This document shows positions 29,185-41,169 of a stretch of 64,000 nt of DNA, one piece after another; position 1 is the first letter of the stretch; each line of letters starts with the position of its first letter. The translations under genes were made by a program, and so were the position numbers. Below the pieces are notes generated by a model. It searched no databases. It had not been told where the DNA came from and was given only the letters and a program-made list of their open reading frames with translations. Source of the DNA: Harmothoe impar (lineage: Eukaryota > Annelida > Polychaeta > Phyllodocida > Polynoidae); assembly GCA_947462335.1 (NCBI GenBank), contig OX381719.1, positions 67,631,534-67,695,533 on the forward strand, written 5' to 3'.

Positions 29185-30071
29185 CTACCCCCTACCAGAT
29201 AATAACCGGGAGGTAAAAAATTAAGGTTAAAGTCCGAAAACACTTCAGACTGGCATTATCTTATAAATACCACCTTAGGGGTTTATTAGAGTTATACCTT
29301 ACAAACAATATGACGTATACTGCTGAACACAAAAAGGTATTAATTACACACATTTCTATATATTTAGACCGTAATAACAATTACGCCCCATTCCCTAGGA
29401 TAGATGGAGTTAACCTATACATATAGTATACAAACACTTGAAAAAGTACAATATCACAGTAACAAATTTCGTCCCTCCAGGACCCCGAGCTAATTACACT
29501 CGTAATGCATAATACTTATAAGTGATAAACAATATCACTTTTCTTTAAGGTTTAAAGACATAGACACATATTAAAGTATTATTATAAAAAGACATCATAC
29601 GTGGTCTTGTAACAAGGATCCGGATCTTCTGTTGATAGTGTATCATTCCGCCCGGCTTTCAGAACCTACTTCGTTCAGCTCCTACTCACCGGAACGAGAA
29701 AGTTCATAGCTCATGCTCGGGAGCCTAAGGTAATAATAAATAAAAAAAATATATATATATAGTCCTGCCTCCAGGCGATCTTCGGACTTATAAATAGGAG
29801 CACTCGGTCCTGATATCCATAGTTTATAAAAAAACATCACGTATCGGATCCATGTTGGTATCGTGCTCCGGTCCCGAGTTCAGCTCTCTTTCCGGATCCC
29901 CTCGTCCTCCTCCGTCAGTGCTATCCTGCAGACTGGATCCTTGCGTAGCCAGCCTGCCGCGTTCCTCTGTCCGGACACTCCTAAACCCTGTCCAAGGGTG
30001 TTTTGCTTGTAGGGTTGGTATACTTAGAATACCCCCCCCCTCTCCTAATCGGATCCTAGGATAGGATAATC
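29185..30071 (-). other. Gypsy 1 3' non-coding region with polypurine tract
   Basis: The purine-rich GGTAGGGGGTAG abuts the 3' LTR (29185-29197), as needed for plus-strand priming. The remainder up to the ORF3 stop has no gene. Confidence 0.65.
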
Positions 30072-32442
30072 CTATCCGGAGTCCGAATCGTCTTTGGAGC
30101 CGGGTTTAGCCGGCTCCTCCTCCTCATCAGAGTCCGACGCAGCTTCCGCCAGAGTCAACTCCTGGAGCCAGAGCTCGATTTGAGCCCGAGTTCCATCCCA
30201 CTCGTGCATTTCATGCGCGAAGCAGTCTCTGAACCGACGACGTTCGTGGTCCAGCTTCTCCTCGGCGTTCTTAACTGCCAACTTCTGCTTCTTCCTTTCG
30301 GTTTTAGCAGCACTTCGTTCAGTCCGAGCGTTCTCACGCTCTTCCTGCACAGACTCCGCAGCCGCTGCCTTCTGAGTAGCGACTTCCCTCTGATGGAGAT
30401 GGTGTACCGTATTAAGGGACAACATTGCCACCTCCTGACTCAGGCCAGCAAGCAACCGGTGAAAGTTGTCCTGCCATTGATCGAAGGCCTCCTGTCCGGT
30501 TTCATATGAAGTGAAGTCGGCGGGAGGGAACGAAGGAGGGCCCCTTAGTCGCAAGACTAAACGCCCCTCTTCCGGAGTCTCTGGTGGGAGATCCGGGGTC
30601 TGAGTCGGCTTCAGCGTTTTCTTTGCTGTAGCCTTCGTCTTACCGGTCTGAGTCAGAGTCTGCGACTCCTCACCCGGAACCATATCATTTTCGGGGAACT
30701 CGTCCGCGAAGGACCCCACCGTGCTGGTGTTCGGATCCTCCGGAACAGACCGAGGTGGCCTGCCCTGGGGACCCGTCTTCCAGTCCGTCGTCTGAGAAGT
30801 GAATGCCGGCCCTTTATAGCCCGGATCCGCCTTCTCCATAACGGATTTCCTCTCATCCGTTTTGGCCTTTTTAGGATCGGCCTGCTCCTAAGACCCGCTG
30901 GGTCTCTTCTGAGCGCGCCGCACCTTTCTCGTACTGGTACGTTTCTGGTACTCCTCGAATTCATCGAAGAGCTCACCTTCCGGAATCCGGATGTAGTTGC
31001 CGTCCAGCCCCCGGAAGGTTCTCATTTGTATCAGGTCGAAGGACCTGACCTCTGTTTGGCTCATCTGATCGATGATGGCACCTCTGAGCAGGGGTGGGAC
31101 GTCGGCGTCCTCCTTTTCCCATGCATCATGCTGGTATGGAGCAAGGATGTGCACCCCCGATCCAGATGGACCACCGCCTGCAGCATGGTCCAGCTTTCCG
31201 GCTTCCTCCGAAATATCCAGGTTGGATGGTTCCAGAGTAGGCTCGGTAGGCTGTAGAGGAGTATCCACTCGGACGGGTACCTCTCTCTGAGGAGGTAACT
31301 CCACCCGAACGGGTACCTCTTGTCGCGGCTCCAGTGGAGCCGGGAGATTGAATGTGATGTTAGACAGCACATCCTGCACGACCTTGACCGTATGGGCTGC
31401 GGATGAAGTATCCATAGTCTCCTCGGTCCGAGGTTCCTTGGGAGGAACTGTCGTTTTAGGACGACCTCCCCCATGTCCGGTCTTACCAGCCATCGCAGCG
31501 GCTGTAGCAGCTACTGCTGAGCTGTTGTCCAACCCTCGCGAGAAGGACAACACGTCGATGGCTGGGGTCGGAGCAGCTGAGGTTTCAACTGCCTTCCCGC
31601 TATCCTTCACCTTGCTAGAGATCGGGATACTGGACTTATTGGGGCCCGGAGTCTTGACAGCTTGAGTGCTGCCGGACGTCTGCCCCTTCCTCGGCTGGTC
31701 CTTAGCGCCGGGCTTCGGATCAGCTTTCTTCTGACCCTTCGGCACCTTCGTAGTAGGAGCCTTGGGATCGACCGTCTTCGGATCCTTGGATGCCGTTGCA
31801 GTGGCAGCCTTAGAATCCGGCTTCTTTGTACTTGCAGTACTACCTTTCTTCGGATCGGGCTTTTTAGGCTCGTCCTTTCCTGGTGGCTTCTTCCCAACAC
31901 CAGTGTGTTTGGTAGCCTTGGTACAAGCCTTAGTATCGGCCGACTTGGACCGATCTCGGGTAGCACCCTTTCCACCGCGCGTCCTCGGACGTGAAGTGTC
32001 GGAATCACTCCCACTCCCCATACAGTTTACGGGAAACTGTCTTCTGGAGGCTTAGTGATATACTCAGACTGCACATCCGGGAGGGACGCACAGTCGTCTC
32101 GGAGGGATCCGGCGCTACTTCGGTGTAGGCGATTCCTCGCAGCATTCCGGAGTCCTCGCTGCCGTCGGGCGATGGAGACTTTCGGATCGGAGACACGGCC
32201 GGATCTACACGTAGTTCCGCCAGCGTCTGGCTTAACTCATCACCACTTGGGCTCTGAGCATCCATAGGTTCCTCGGTGGCGGAGGCCACCTCGGAGTGTC
32301 CGGTGAGTTCGGAGTGACGGAGCTGTTGCTCGGCCATCCTCACTACGGCAGTGTCTTTTGACGGGAGTTTGACGGGGAAACCACTAGTTCCCTGCCTCCC
32401 TCTTTGTCTCAGACGAACCAGGAAAGAGTACTCACTGCTCAC
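30072..32442 (-). pseudogene. Gypsy 1 ORF3, downstream of integrase; unknown function
   Basis: Three frames join into one ~780-residue product: 32442-32005, 32021-30888 (after a one-base slip) and 30839-30072 (same frame, after a TAG at 30890-30888). The N-part is Ser/Glu-rich. The middle is Lys/Pro-rich with repeated KKPDPKK-type motifs and PVRVELPPQREVPVRV repeats. Then comes a folded-looking part (MRTFRGLDGNYIRIPEG), and a long charged coiled coil (about 110 residues) ends in an acidic DSDEEEEP tail. There is no signal peptide or membrane span, so it is not a typical env. Gypsy 2 keeps the beginning. A nucleic-acid-binding or capsid-accessory role is a guess. Confidence 0.65.
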
Positions 32443-32920
32443 AACTCTTTTACTGACTTTTCTCCTCTTCTAACCGTCCAAATCACCAACTTCCCCGCTG
32501 CCGACCAACACCGCTATTGACTGGGGCGAGCCCAAAATCAATATGGGGGTTCCCTCGCTTTTGTTTTTAAAACAAAGCGCATGCGCAGCGTCTCGCGTGA
32601 TTGGACGCGATCCCGTTACCCGGTGTGACCCAATTACTGTTTAATCAGGTCACAACCTTTCCCGCCCGCAGCTCGGGCTCGAGGGATCACACTGCTACGT
32701 AGGCGGCTCACAAAAGTCAAAATATACTTCGAATAAAGAGCTCATCAGGAGTATTAGTGGATATTTATGGGACATCGAAGATTACCCCACCGGATTATCC
32801 GTCCACCACCCTCGGGGAGCACTCTTACATTCTTTTCCTCTTGACTCTGAGCGCCCCTGTCGGTAACATACATATAACATATAGAACAACACAGGACACC
32901 ACACTCGTTGTGTAAACAAG
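32443..32920 (-). other. Gypsy 1 spacer between integrase and ORF3
   Basis: No frame. It may contain the ORF3 leader or a splice/subgenomic signal. The same spacer exists in gypsy 2 (about 56520-56950). Confidence 0.5.
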
Positions 32921-34177
32921 CTAGGTTACAGCCCCTCTAGCCACCAGCCTTGGGCTTCGCCGAACGGATTTACCGTCCGCCTCTCGTAACCTGGCCGAAG
33001 GACACTCGTTCTTAACTAAAACTCCAGCCTTGATTTTAGTTTTCCGTGCCCTTCTTCCTTCGCCTGCCAAGCCTTTCTTTTTCACGGTCTTTCGGAGCTT
33101 CTTTCGTACCACTCTTTTAGGGGGATCCACTGACACCCCTTCCAAAGGTACAAATTTAGCCTCCGAATTTCCCTTCTCCACCTCCGTTTCCGGGGTGAGC
33201 TCGCTTCCAGCCCAAGCACGCAACCGAGCCACATGGCTCGTCCGGATGCGTCCTGCTTCGGACTGAATCAACACAGTCGTTTGACTGATACATTTAACCA
33301 CGGTATGTGGTCCATCCCAGTTATTCACCAGTTTGACGTTGCAGAGCGGTTCGTGTAGGCGGATCACTCTATCCCCCACTACGAATCGTCGCAACTTCAA
33401 TCCGGTGTCGTAACCCACCTTCTGCCAATGAGCAGCTTTGAGCAAATGAGCCCTAACTGTTTCGTAGGCAAATTTGAACCTCTCTCGTAGAGATTCCACA
33501 AACAGCACAGTACATGGTGCTTCCGGACTGATCCCTACCACCCCGAATACTAAATCCGCCGGCATGATCAAGTCCTCTCCGAACACCAGGAGGTTCGGAG
33601 TGCAATTCGTCGAAGTGTGGACCGTATTATTATACGCATGAACCACAAATTCGCACTGATCATCCCAATCATCCATATGGGAGTTCACTAATGGCTTCAA
33701 AACCTGGATCAAGGTCCGATTGAACCGCTCCACCTGCCCGTCGGACTGTGGTCGGTACGGATTGGTCCGAGTTTTGCATATAGCCAACTGATGGCACATA
33801 GCTGTCCATAGTTTGGACTCAAATTCTCTTCCTTGATCGCTATGTGACATCAAGGGAGCCCCCAGATGGAGGATCCACCCCTTTACCAATGCTTCCGCAC
33901 AAGTAGCAGCAGTGTGATCCTCGAGTGGGTACACTCGGGTGTATTTCGTATAGTAGTCCGAGACCACCATCATACACGTATTACCTTTTGGAGTGGGTTT
34001 AACTCCACTGATAATGTCCACGGCTATTCGAGCAAAACTCACCCCGAATAGCTCTTGTTGCAGTGGCAATTTCCCTAGTCCAGGACCAGGTTTGCCTAAA
34101 CAACAGGCCGGACATGTCTCGATCCACCTTAAAAGGTCGCCCGACATGCCGGCCAATAATATCTCCGACTCAGCCAT
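32921..34177 (-). pseudogene. Gypsy 1 integrase
   Basis: 418-residue frame. The zinc-finger Cys pair (CPACC) is at the start; its His partners lie in the upstream frame. The core has the DD35E triad: Asp in IAVDIISG (about 55), Asp in SDQGREFES (about 114) and Glu in GQVERFNRT with 35 residues between. A chromodomain-free, basic C-terminus carries DRVIRLHEPL and GPHTVVK. The enzyme inserts element DNA. A one-base deletion near 34150 separates it from the rest of Pol, so it has no proper start. Confidence 0.9.
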
Positions 34178-34737
34178 TCCAACGAGCGTTTCTTTCCAAA
34201 ATGCCCACTAGTGGAATGGCCGTGGCAGTAGTACAGGATGTCTTTCCTCATAGCAGCAGGGATCACCATTTGTAATACCCTCCGCTTCCCGGGACAAGTC
34301 TTCCACCTGCACAACAACGAATCCCGGACCTCCAGTTCATGGAACTGAGCCAGGAAACGTCGCATTTCACGGTTTTCCAGTGATATTTCGGGTCTCACTG
34401 GACAGACCCCAGTAGGGACAAGCTCCCTCAGTCGTGCTATGGTAGGATCGGCCATCTGGTACGTCCTTATAGTGTCGGTGGACCAATCCAACAGGTTTTG
34501 CAACAACCCATCATAAGGCAAACGCACACTCGCTACCACAGCATTGTGAGCACCACAATCCCCACACTCCAGACGCACACAACAGCGTACCGGACGTCTA
34601 CTCAGACAGTCAGCATTAATATGCTTTGTGCCCGCTCGGTGCTGGATATGAGAGTTCTCCAGTCCGAACTCGCTGAGGTGATTCAACCACCGACCAATCA
34701 TTCCCTCTGCGTCCTTAAAATTAAGGAGCCACCTCAA
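34129..34737 (-). pseudogene. Gypsy 1 RNase H end and integrase zinc-finger half
   Basis: The frame follows a ~27-bp deletion, compared with gypsy 2, that removed the RNase H segment before LLNFKDAEG. It has HRAGTKHINADCLSRRP (RNase H end) and CHGHSTSGHFG with the His pair of the integrase zinc finger. It ends by frameshift at YYWP. Confidence 0.85.
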
Positions 34738-35816
34738 GGCCGAATGATCGGTAAGAAGTGCCGAAACTTCTTCGTGTACACCACTACTGCGAGCAGCTCT
34801 CGCTTTGTATTACAATAATTTCTCTGTGCCTTGTTCATACTGTTACTAGCGAACGCCAGCGGGACCTCTAATTTGTCCTGGATTTGGGACAATGCAGCCC
34901 CGATGCTCTCATTGCTGGCATCAGTGTCAAGGATGAAATGCCCCTTCTCCGTAGGGTATCTCAGCACCGGGGTGGTTCGGAACAACGCCTTAATCTCTTT
35001 GAAGGCTTCATTCTGCTCCATCCCCCATGCGAAGGGTACTTTTTTCCTCCCCGGAGTCCAATGGCTCAACCGTTGCAATTGCTGAGACACCCTAGAGAAT
35101 CCGGGGATAAAGTCCCTGTAATAGGAACAGAACCCTAAAAAGGATCTGACATCCTTTGGTCCCTTTGGAACTTCCCAAGTCTCCACAGTCTCCAATTTAG
35201 CCGGATCAGCCTGCACACCCTCGGTGGAGATGATCCGGCCCAAATAGACCATGGACTTCCGAAAAAGTTCACATTTCTTTGGCTTTAATGTCAAGCCATT
35301 GGACCGAATTCGCTCCAACACCTCTCCGAGGTTCAACGCACACTCTTCAAACGTCTTGCCGAAAACAATGACATCATCCAAGTACACCAAGCACTTGCGC
35401 CACAACAGATCACTCAACAGAGTTTCCATCATAGCCTCAAAAGTGGCCGGAGCGTTGCACAACCCGAAGGGCATCAGCTCAAACTGATACAGTCCAATGT
35501 GACTTGTAAAAGCCGTTTTCTCTTTATCCTCCTCCTTCATCCAGATCTGCCAATATCCGGACTGCAAATCAAGGGTGCAGAACCATTGGTTCCCACCCAA
35601 AGAGTCCAGGGTCTCATCGATCCGGGGGAGAGGATATGCATTCTTCTTGGTTACCCCTTTCAGGCGCCTATAATCGATACAAAATCGGATAGACCCGTCC
35701 TTCTTAGTAACCATCTGGACCGGACTGGACAAGGGGCTAGTGCTAGGCACGATCACCTTCTGTTCCAACATGGTCTTCACTTGTTCCTCAACCACTGCTT
35801 TCTTACCCAAAGGCAA
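34734..35816 (-). pseudogene. Gypsy 1 reverse transcriptase and RNase H
   Basis: 360-residue frame with FCIDYRRL, LDLQSGYWQI, the catalytic YLDDVIVF (about 145), FLGFCSYYRDFI and the RNase H start LDTDASNESIGAALSQ. Polymerase and RNase H convert the genomic RNA to DNA. Upstream Pol (36341-35820) joins by frameshift, and the end is lost with the deletion at 34734. All polymerase catalytic residues are present. Confidence 0.92.
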
Positions 35817-35819
35817 GCG

Positions 35820-36341
35820 TCAGTAAGGCATTTTGAACGGCTGTGCATCACCCGTATTGATAGAATGCAACACTTTGTCGGTTCGGCCCAAAGGCTCCCC
35901 CTCCACCTGCCATGCATCCTGATACTTCACTACCAGCCTCCTTAGGGAGTCGAGATCCCTCCGATCCGTCAGATCCGTTTCGGAGATCATTTTCTCGAGT
36001 CCCGCACTCAAAGCGGTCGGAGAAGGGTCACCCTTCATGCTCACCTGCCCAGCAGGCATCACTGCCTCACTGGTGAACACCTTCCCCAGTACTGTATCTT
36101 TCTTTAGATACTTCGGTTCTAACCCGGGGTTAGAAACCGGAACCACGGTCCAAGCACCATCACCCACCAGGGTGTCCATGCCTGTCAAACCGATACTACC
36201 CAACATGGCCACATCCGGCTCCACAACTGCCTCTTCCTCTCTCCTAAGCCCCTTGCTTCGGACCAGCACGTCACACGTCTGTCCGGGAGGAATCTTTACA
36301 GTTTGGACCACCGTTGCCACTGTTGACACTTGTCGGAGCAC
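35820..36341 (-). pseudogene. Gypsy 1 protease-RT linker
   Basis: It continues Pol after the protease stop (VLRQVSTVATVVQTVKIPPG through LGRTDKVLHSINTGDA), with no catalytic motif. Gypsy 2 has the same segment, there split by a 332-bp insert. Confidence 0.75.
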
Positions 36342-36419
36342 ACATTGCTCTACCGCACGGTACGCGTGCTCTATCAGGAGTACCCCTGTACCAGGATTCA
36401 GGACCGCGTCATATAACGC

Positions 36420-37060
36420 CTAAAAGTCCAATCCCAGTATACCGTCGTCTGCAATATCCGCAATGGTGGGAGAAGCCACATACTCCTTCCCTCCAATTCG
36501 GAGCGGTATGAACGCGCCCCCATACGTCTGCATACTTGACCCATCGGCCGAACAGGCGTTTACCCTCGTTTTGAAGTTTTCACGACTGTCCGGCATAAGA
36601 GCATAGAAGTTAGAGGAGATAAAGGAGTGGCTAGCTCCCGTATCTACTAAAAATTCGCCCGCTCTACCGGCCACAGTAACAGACACATACCACCCCCTCC
36701 CCCCACGCGGAGACGGGTTTACAGTGAAGCGTTTAAAATCCTTCGGAGCAGCCAAATCAAGGCCATGTTTCTTCAAATGGTCGAAACATGGATGATCCGG
36801 GGAAAGCTGGGTACTCCCTACCCACACGGTGTCTGTGACAGCCACAACTTCCTCGTTCCTATCCGTAATGGGCCTCCCTGCCTCATTGCCGGGCAATTGT
36901 TGGACTGGAATGTTAACCAGGCCGGCATCCGGGCCCCTCAAGCTCGAAGCCACCCCTGATTCCCTTCCTGCCTTCGGAATTTCACTAGGCTCTACCTCTC
37001 TGGTATGTTGGCGTACTTCATCTCCAGGGGTCGTCCGCTCGCCTTCTCGGACTACCCCCT
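36420..37060 (-). pseudogene. Gypsy 1 aspartic protease
   Basis: The frame is open from the gag end (slippage point 37064-37070) through the retroviral-type active site FLVDTGASHSFIS and the ILGLDF block, where a TAG at 36420-36422 stops it. Gypsy 2 has no stop there. The protease cleaves Gag and Pol. Start by -1 frameshift from gag is more likely than an independent start. Confidence 0.85.
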
Positions 37061-39760
37061 CTAATTTCCCTCCTTACCGGGAACTTTCGGACTCGGAGCC
37101 GTACACTCCGCAGCAAAGTGACCGATCTCCAGGCACCTATAGCACTTGGCGGTCCTCCGATTGATCTTCCTTCTGTTAGGCTGTGTAGCCCCCTGAATGG
37201 AAGTCGTCATCTTCTCAAACAGCGCTGTGAAAAACGCTGCGTCCATTATCGGAGCTTTTGGATCCGACGATTCCTTCTTCAGAGGAGGGTTTCCACCCCC
37301 TTCCGGCTTCTTATTCTTCCACGGCGGTTTAGAGGAATTCCCATTCCTCTTAAACTGGGCCGCAGAAGCTATCGCCCCCTCTTCCTCACTGCCCGAACCA
37401 TCAGACTGCTCCGGGGAACATTCTATAATGGCCAAGGCCCGGGTAGGCATCCGGTCCCCCAAAAGTGACTTTTTGAGAGCATGTATGTCGATGGCCTTAA
37501 AAAGGTCATCTAATGACGTATCTGCTCTCCACGTATCATACACTACTTGTTGTATTTCTAGATCTCTCAGTCCAGCGACGAACTGAGAGAACAATTCCTT
37601 AGAGAATAAGGCATCATGGATTCCTGAAGCAGGATGTACCTTCTTCAGGAGTCTCATCAGTGCAAGTCCGAAAACCCTCGGGGCTTCGTTCTTGCCTTGC
37701 ACTCGCTTCTTAAAAGCGACCATCGGATCAATCCGAGCGGAGTCTCCGTACAGGATAGTTCCGATCTCCACAAGCTGTTTGAAAGTGCCGCGGGGTCCGC
37801 ATTCATCTTTCCACTGCTCCACTGCCATCAGGCCATCTCCCATGCGCAATCCCTTACAGACGTACATGATTGCATCTTGTTGATCCCACCCACTGAGGTT
37901 GATATCCTCAACAGTGGCTCCCAACCAATCTTCCCAAGAGTTTTTCTGCCAGTAGGGAAAAGGCTCGCTAGCTATACGTCTAGCAGCGTTGGACGACCCC
38001 CTAATTTTAGAGGTTATCGCCAGACATTTAGAAATGGAAGCCGACGCGTCCTTTTCTGTACCCACATTGTGCAATCCGATCCCAGCAATTGCTGGGTTTG
38101 TATCGTACAATTCTTGCAATTCTGTACTCAGAATTGTTCTTCTCGGAGCCCTCTTAGGACTCTTTGTGCCAGGAGTCGCCCCCGGAGTAGCGCCCATGGT
38201 AGGCAAGCTATTCTGTCTGTCCAGGTAGGCCTGGTAGGTACCATACAACACCAAATCCTTAGTGGGGTCCACACCTTGACTGAACCACCAATTTTTCTCC
38301 TGATCAGTCATATACTGACACTGCTGGGCCAGAGCAAGCAATCGCTGATGCGCCGCCTTCTCTTTTTCCAATTCCTTGGCCTGTCTCTCAGCCTCCTCCT
38401 CCTGCTGAGCCTCCGCCAATTTAGCTTTTGCAGCTTACCCGGCCGCTCGGAGTCCTTCTTTCCGAGCTCTCAGAACCGCCGCCTCCTGCTCCGCTAATTC
38501 TTCAGCGAGGGCTGCATTTTCCTTCATGCGTTTCTGCTGCTGCTCAAGAGCAGCCTGCTGTTTGCGATACACATCTCGCCTTTCAAATTCCAAGTTTTTC
38601 TGTTCATGGAACAGTATGTTTGCTTGGCATTCTCGCCATTGCGACAAACTCGAGGGAGTTAAGTCGGTCTTGGCCGCCTTCTCTTGTTCGGCTGCTTTCT
38701 TCAAGCGTTCCGAATCCAGTTGTTGCTCATCCAGTTTCAACTGAGATTGTGGACTCCGGACCAACTCCGACAACGACCTTCCCCTGCCAGCCGGGTTTAC
38801 ACCTGTCGGAGCTGAAAAGACCTGCCTCGGAATTGGACGGATACCACTGATACCCACCCTCGGTGAGTAATCACTCGCCCTACCTCTACCTCTTGCCCGG
38901 CCCACATGTAGTGGTCGTCCTGGCGTTGAAGTAGACAAGGCACCTTCTACGGTTACCCCAAGTCCCATAGGAAGATTCGGGGTGTCCGTAAAACTCATGT
39001 AATGAGGACCTTTCGGACTGTCACTATCAGCGGAAGCGTATGAGGTACTGCTGTCCTGCATACTCTCCCGAGTCTCGGATAAGAACTGCTGTAAAGCACT
39101 TCTTTTTGCATTAAGAATGTCGCACTCTGTCACCAGGCTTCAGCGAACCTCCTGTAAGTCCTCTGTGTCCCGAATAAGCTCTGATCGGGCCCCTTCTGCT
39201 TCATGGATTACGGCATCTCGGGCCGCACAAATCTGGTTCAGATCCGTGTTTGCCTGGGCAAATTCGGAACGGATTCCCTGCAGATCAGCCTGTTTCTGAT
39301 CGAACTCCAAGCGGACCATGCTAAGGGATTGCACCAGCTTTTCGTTCTCCTCTAACAAAGTCGAAAGCCTTGCATCTTTCTCCTTGATTTTGGAAGCTCT
39401 ATGTGTGACTGCACCTTCCAATGCAATCAGACTGTTTTTCCATTCATTCGACTGTTTCTGAATGGACAACAACTCCATTTGAGCCATTTGCACACGTTCC
39501 TGTACCCTGGCCTCTCTCATGTCATCGAAACGACGCTCCTCTAAGATGGTAACCCTCCGTGGATTCGGAGCGGCTGCTCATGACCCACCAATGTTGAACA
39601 TTGACAGGCTCATTTCCTCTAATGAGCGACTCATTACTTCGGGACCTCCGGATCCCATTGATGCGCTTGTTCCGGATGGAACATTCGCACTCCTGGGGGT
39701 TTCTGCCTCATTGGCGGCACATAATCCCTCCGGTGATAAGGCTGGCGCCTCATCGGGAGA
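37061..39760 (-). pseudogene. Gypsy 1 gag (large, coiled coil plus CCHC zinc knuckle)
   Basis: About 890 codons in one frame with at least three stops: TGA near 39580, TGA near 39139, TAA near 38433. From the N-end: a short Met-rich leader (SRSLEEMSLSM), a ~125-residue coiled coil, an Arg/Gly linker (GRARGRGRASDYSPR), a long Glu/Gln/Lys coiled coil, the globular capsid-like part (WFSQGVDPTKDL to DRMPTRALAI), and the knuckle CYRCLEIGHFAAEC (C-x2-C-x4-H-x4-C). Gag forms the particle and binds RNA. It is much longer than usual gypsy gag (300-500). Gypsy 2 is open across two of these stops, so they are private lesions. Confidence 0.85.
37064..37070 (-). promoter_or_regulatory. Candidate -1 frameshift heptamer GGGAAAT before the gag stop
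   Basis: On the minus strand G GGA AAT precedes the gag TAG directly, in the X XXY YYZ phase. Slipping back one base opens the protease frame without a stop. Gypsy 2 reads GGGAAGC here, so the site is not preserved in that copy. Confidence 0.5.
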
Positions 39761-39843
39761 CCTCGCTGCTCAGTCCAGAGCAGGAGGTCTGCGCTACTGC
39801 ACAGGCTAACCTGCGTTTCACTCAGAACTGGTCACGGCACCAG

Positions 39844-40280
39844 TGTAATAAACGATACTTTGTTTCTCTATGATATTGGTAGAGTATCAATTAAATAACA
39901 AAGTCGACACAGTTCGGATCAAGTGTTACAGGTTGCAAATCAGGTTTATTCAGATAACCTAGACAAGCAGTATCTATGTGTGCGAACTCCCTATAGAGTT
40001 CGGAACGGTTCAGTAGGCTAATCAGCCGTAATGATCACGGGGTCTCCTCACCAGCGTGGCTCAGAGTAACCGACAAGTACCGTCAGATGCTGGGTATATA
40101 TAGGCAGCCAGCCTGCGCGCGCACACGCAGACCGGAAGCCTATAGCGACCTCTGTCCATACCCCAAGCCCGGGGTAGGTCTCCCCACCTACCGTCGGACT
40201 GAAGGGTTCGGACTGAGCTCGCAACACAGCATCCAACAGCACTCGTCATATAACAAACCCGTATAACCCTAGCCCCTACA
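39844..40280 (-). repeat. Gypsy 1 5' LTR (437 bp)
   Basis: Same length and ends as the 3' LTR. TATATATA at 40095-40102. Directly inside is the primer-binding-site candidate TGGTGCCGTGACC (complement at about 39830-39843). Confidence 0.93.
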
Positions 40281-40500
40281 CTATTTAAGTGGAAAATACC
40301 CTGGTTGTCCTTGGGTTTAATAAGATTTAAGTGGAAAATACCCCTGGTTGTCATGTGATTTAATAAGATTTAAGTAGAAATATCCCTGGTTGTCCAGAGG
40401 TTTAATGAAATTTAAATGGAAAATACCCCTGGTTGTCATGGGGTTTAATGAGATTTAAGTGGAAATATCCCTTGGTTGTCATGAGGTCTAAAGCGTACCT
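40281..40500 (+). repeat. ~60-bp minisatellite, right block
   Basis: The array interrupted at 28747 resumes here with ATTTAAGTGGAAAATACC and CCTGGTTGTC units. Confidence 0.9.
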
Positions 40501-40688
40501 TTAAGAGAAATAAATTTGTGTTAAATCCCATCCTACCCGAGGTTGACAGGGATCATTAAACTCCATTATATTGGTTGCAACCAGAGATTTACATGAGATA
40601 TATTGGGCTTTAAGTTACACTTAAACCCCCATTCTTGTTCAGTGTAAAAAGTGGGTGATAATAGTGGTAAATAGCCATTTTTGCCATT
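40501..40688. other. No recognisable feature
   Basis: Transition from the minisatellite to the dispersed repeat. No gene. Confidence 0.35.
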
Positions 40689-41052
40689 TTTTAGTAAGTA
40701 TACAACTTTGAAGAGCTCTGTAGGCCTTAACAATTGGAATATCAAGAAAAGAAAAAAAAACACAACAGGTATTTACATCAATATCAGTTTAAAATAGTTA
40801 AACCTAAGAATTATGTCCATTTTCCATCCCATAATGATGTTTAAATGAAAAGAAGATAAAAAGGAACGTCTTTTGTTCCGTTCACGTTTCACAGTGATGA
40901 AAATTCCAAATAATTGAAGCTATTTGATAAAAGTATTATTGATGGTTCAAATGATGTATAATATGTAGAGGTGTAACACATGTACTTGGAATTGAACCCT
41001 CATGACCGTTTTAGTGCAATATGGGTGCTGAGAGTCCTTAAAGAACTCTAGC
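40689..41052 (-). repeat. Dispersed repeat, inverted partner of 26385-26742
   Basis: The inverse of the 26.4-kb block, sharing GGGTGCTGAGAGTCCTTAA and TTTGAAGAGCTCTGTAGGCC. Because gypsy 1 and the minisatellite lie between, these may be arms of one older fold-back element. Confidence 0.65.
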
Positions 41053-41169
41053 CTGAGGCATCTCCTGGATCTTCCATCTGCAGACAGCTGCCTGATTTCT
41101 AGTGCTTCTTTGGATAATGCAGCACAAACATTTTTTTGAGAACAATTTAACTTTATTTGGCATTTTTTG

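Larger units (their letters stand above)
28748..40280 (-). mobile_element. Ty3/gypsy LTR retrotransposon, full length (gypsy 1)
   Basis: Two 437-bp LTRs bracket gag, protease, reverse transcriptase/RNase H, integrase and a further 3' frame, all on the minus strand in Ty3/gypsy order. It sits inside the ~60-bp minisatellite. A clear 5-bp target duplication is not seen (AGAT against CTAT at best). Premature stops in gag, stops and frameshifts in pol and ORF3, and a ~27-bp deletion in RNase H make it inactive. Confidence 0.93.

Noticed and set aside
30072..32442. Gypsy env gene
   Set aside because: No signal peptide, membrane span or fusion-like segment. The protein is charged and coiled.
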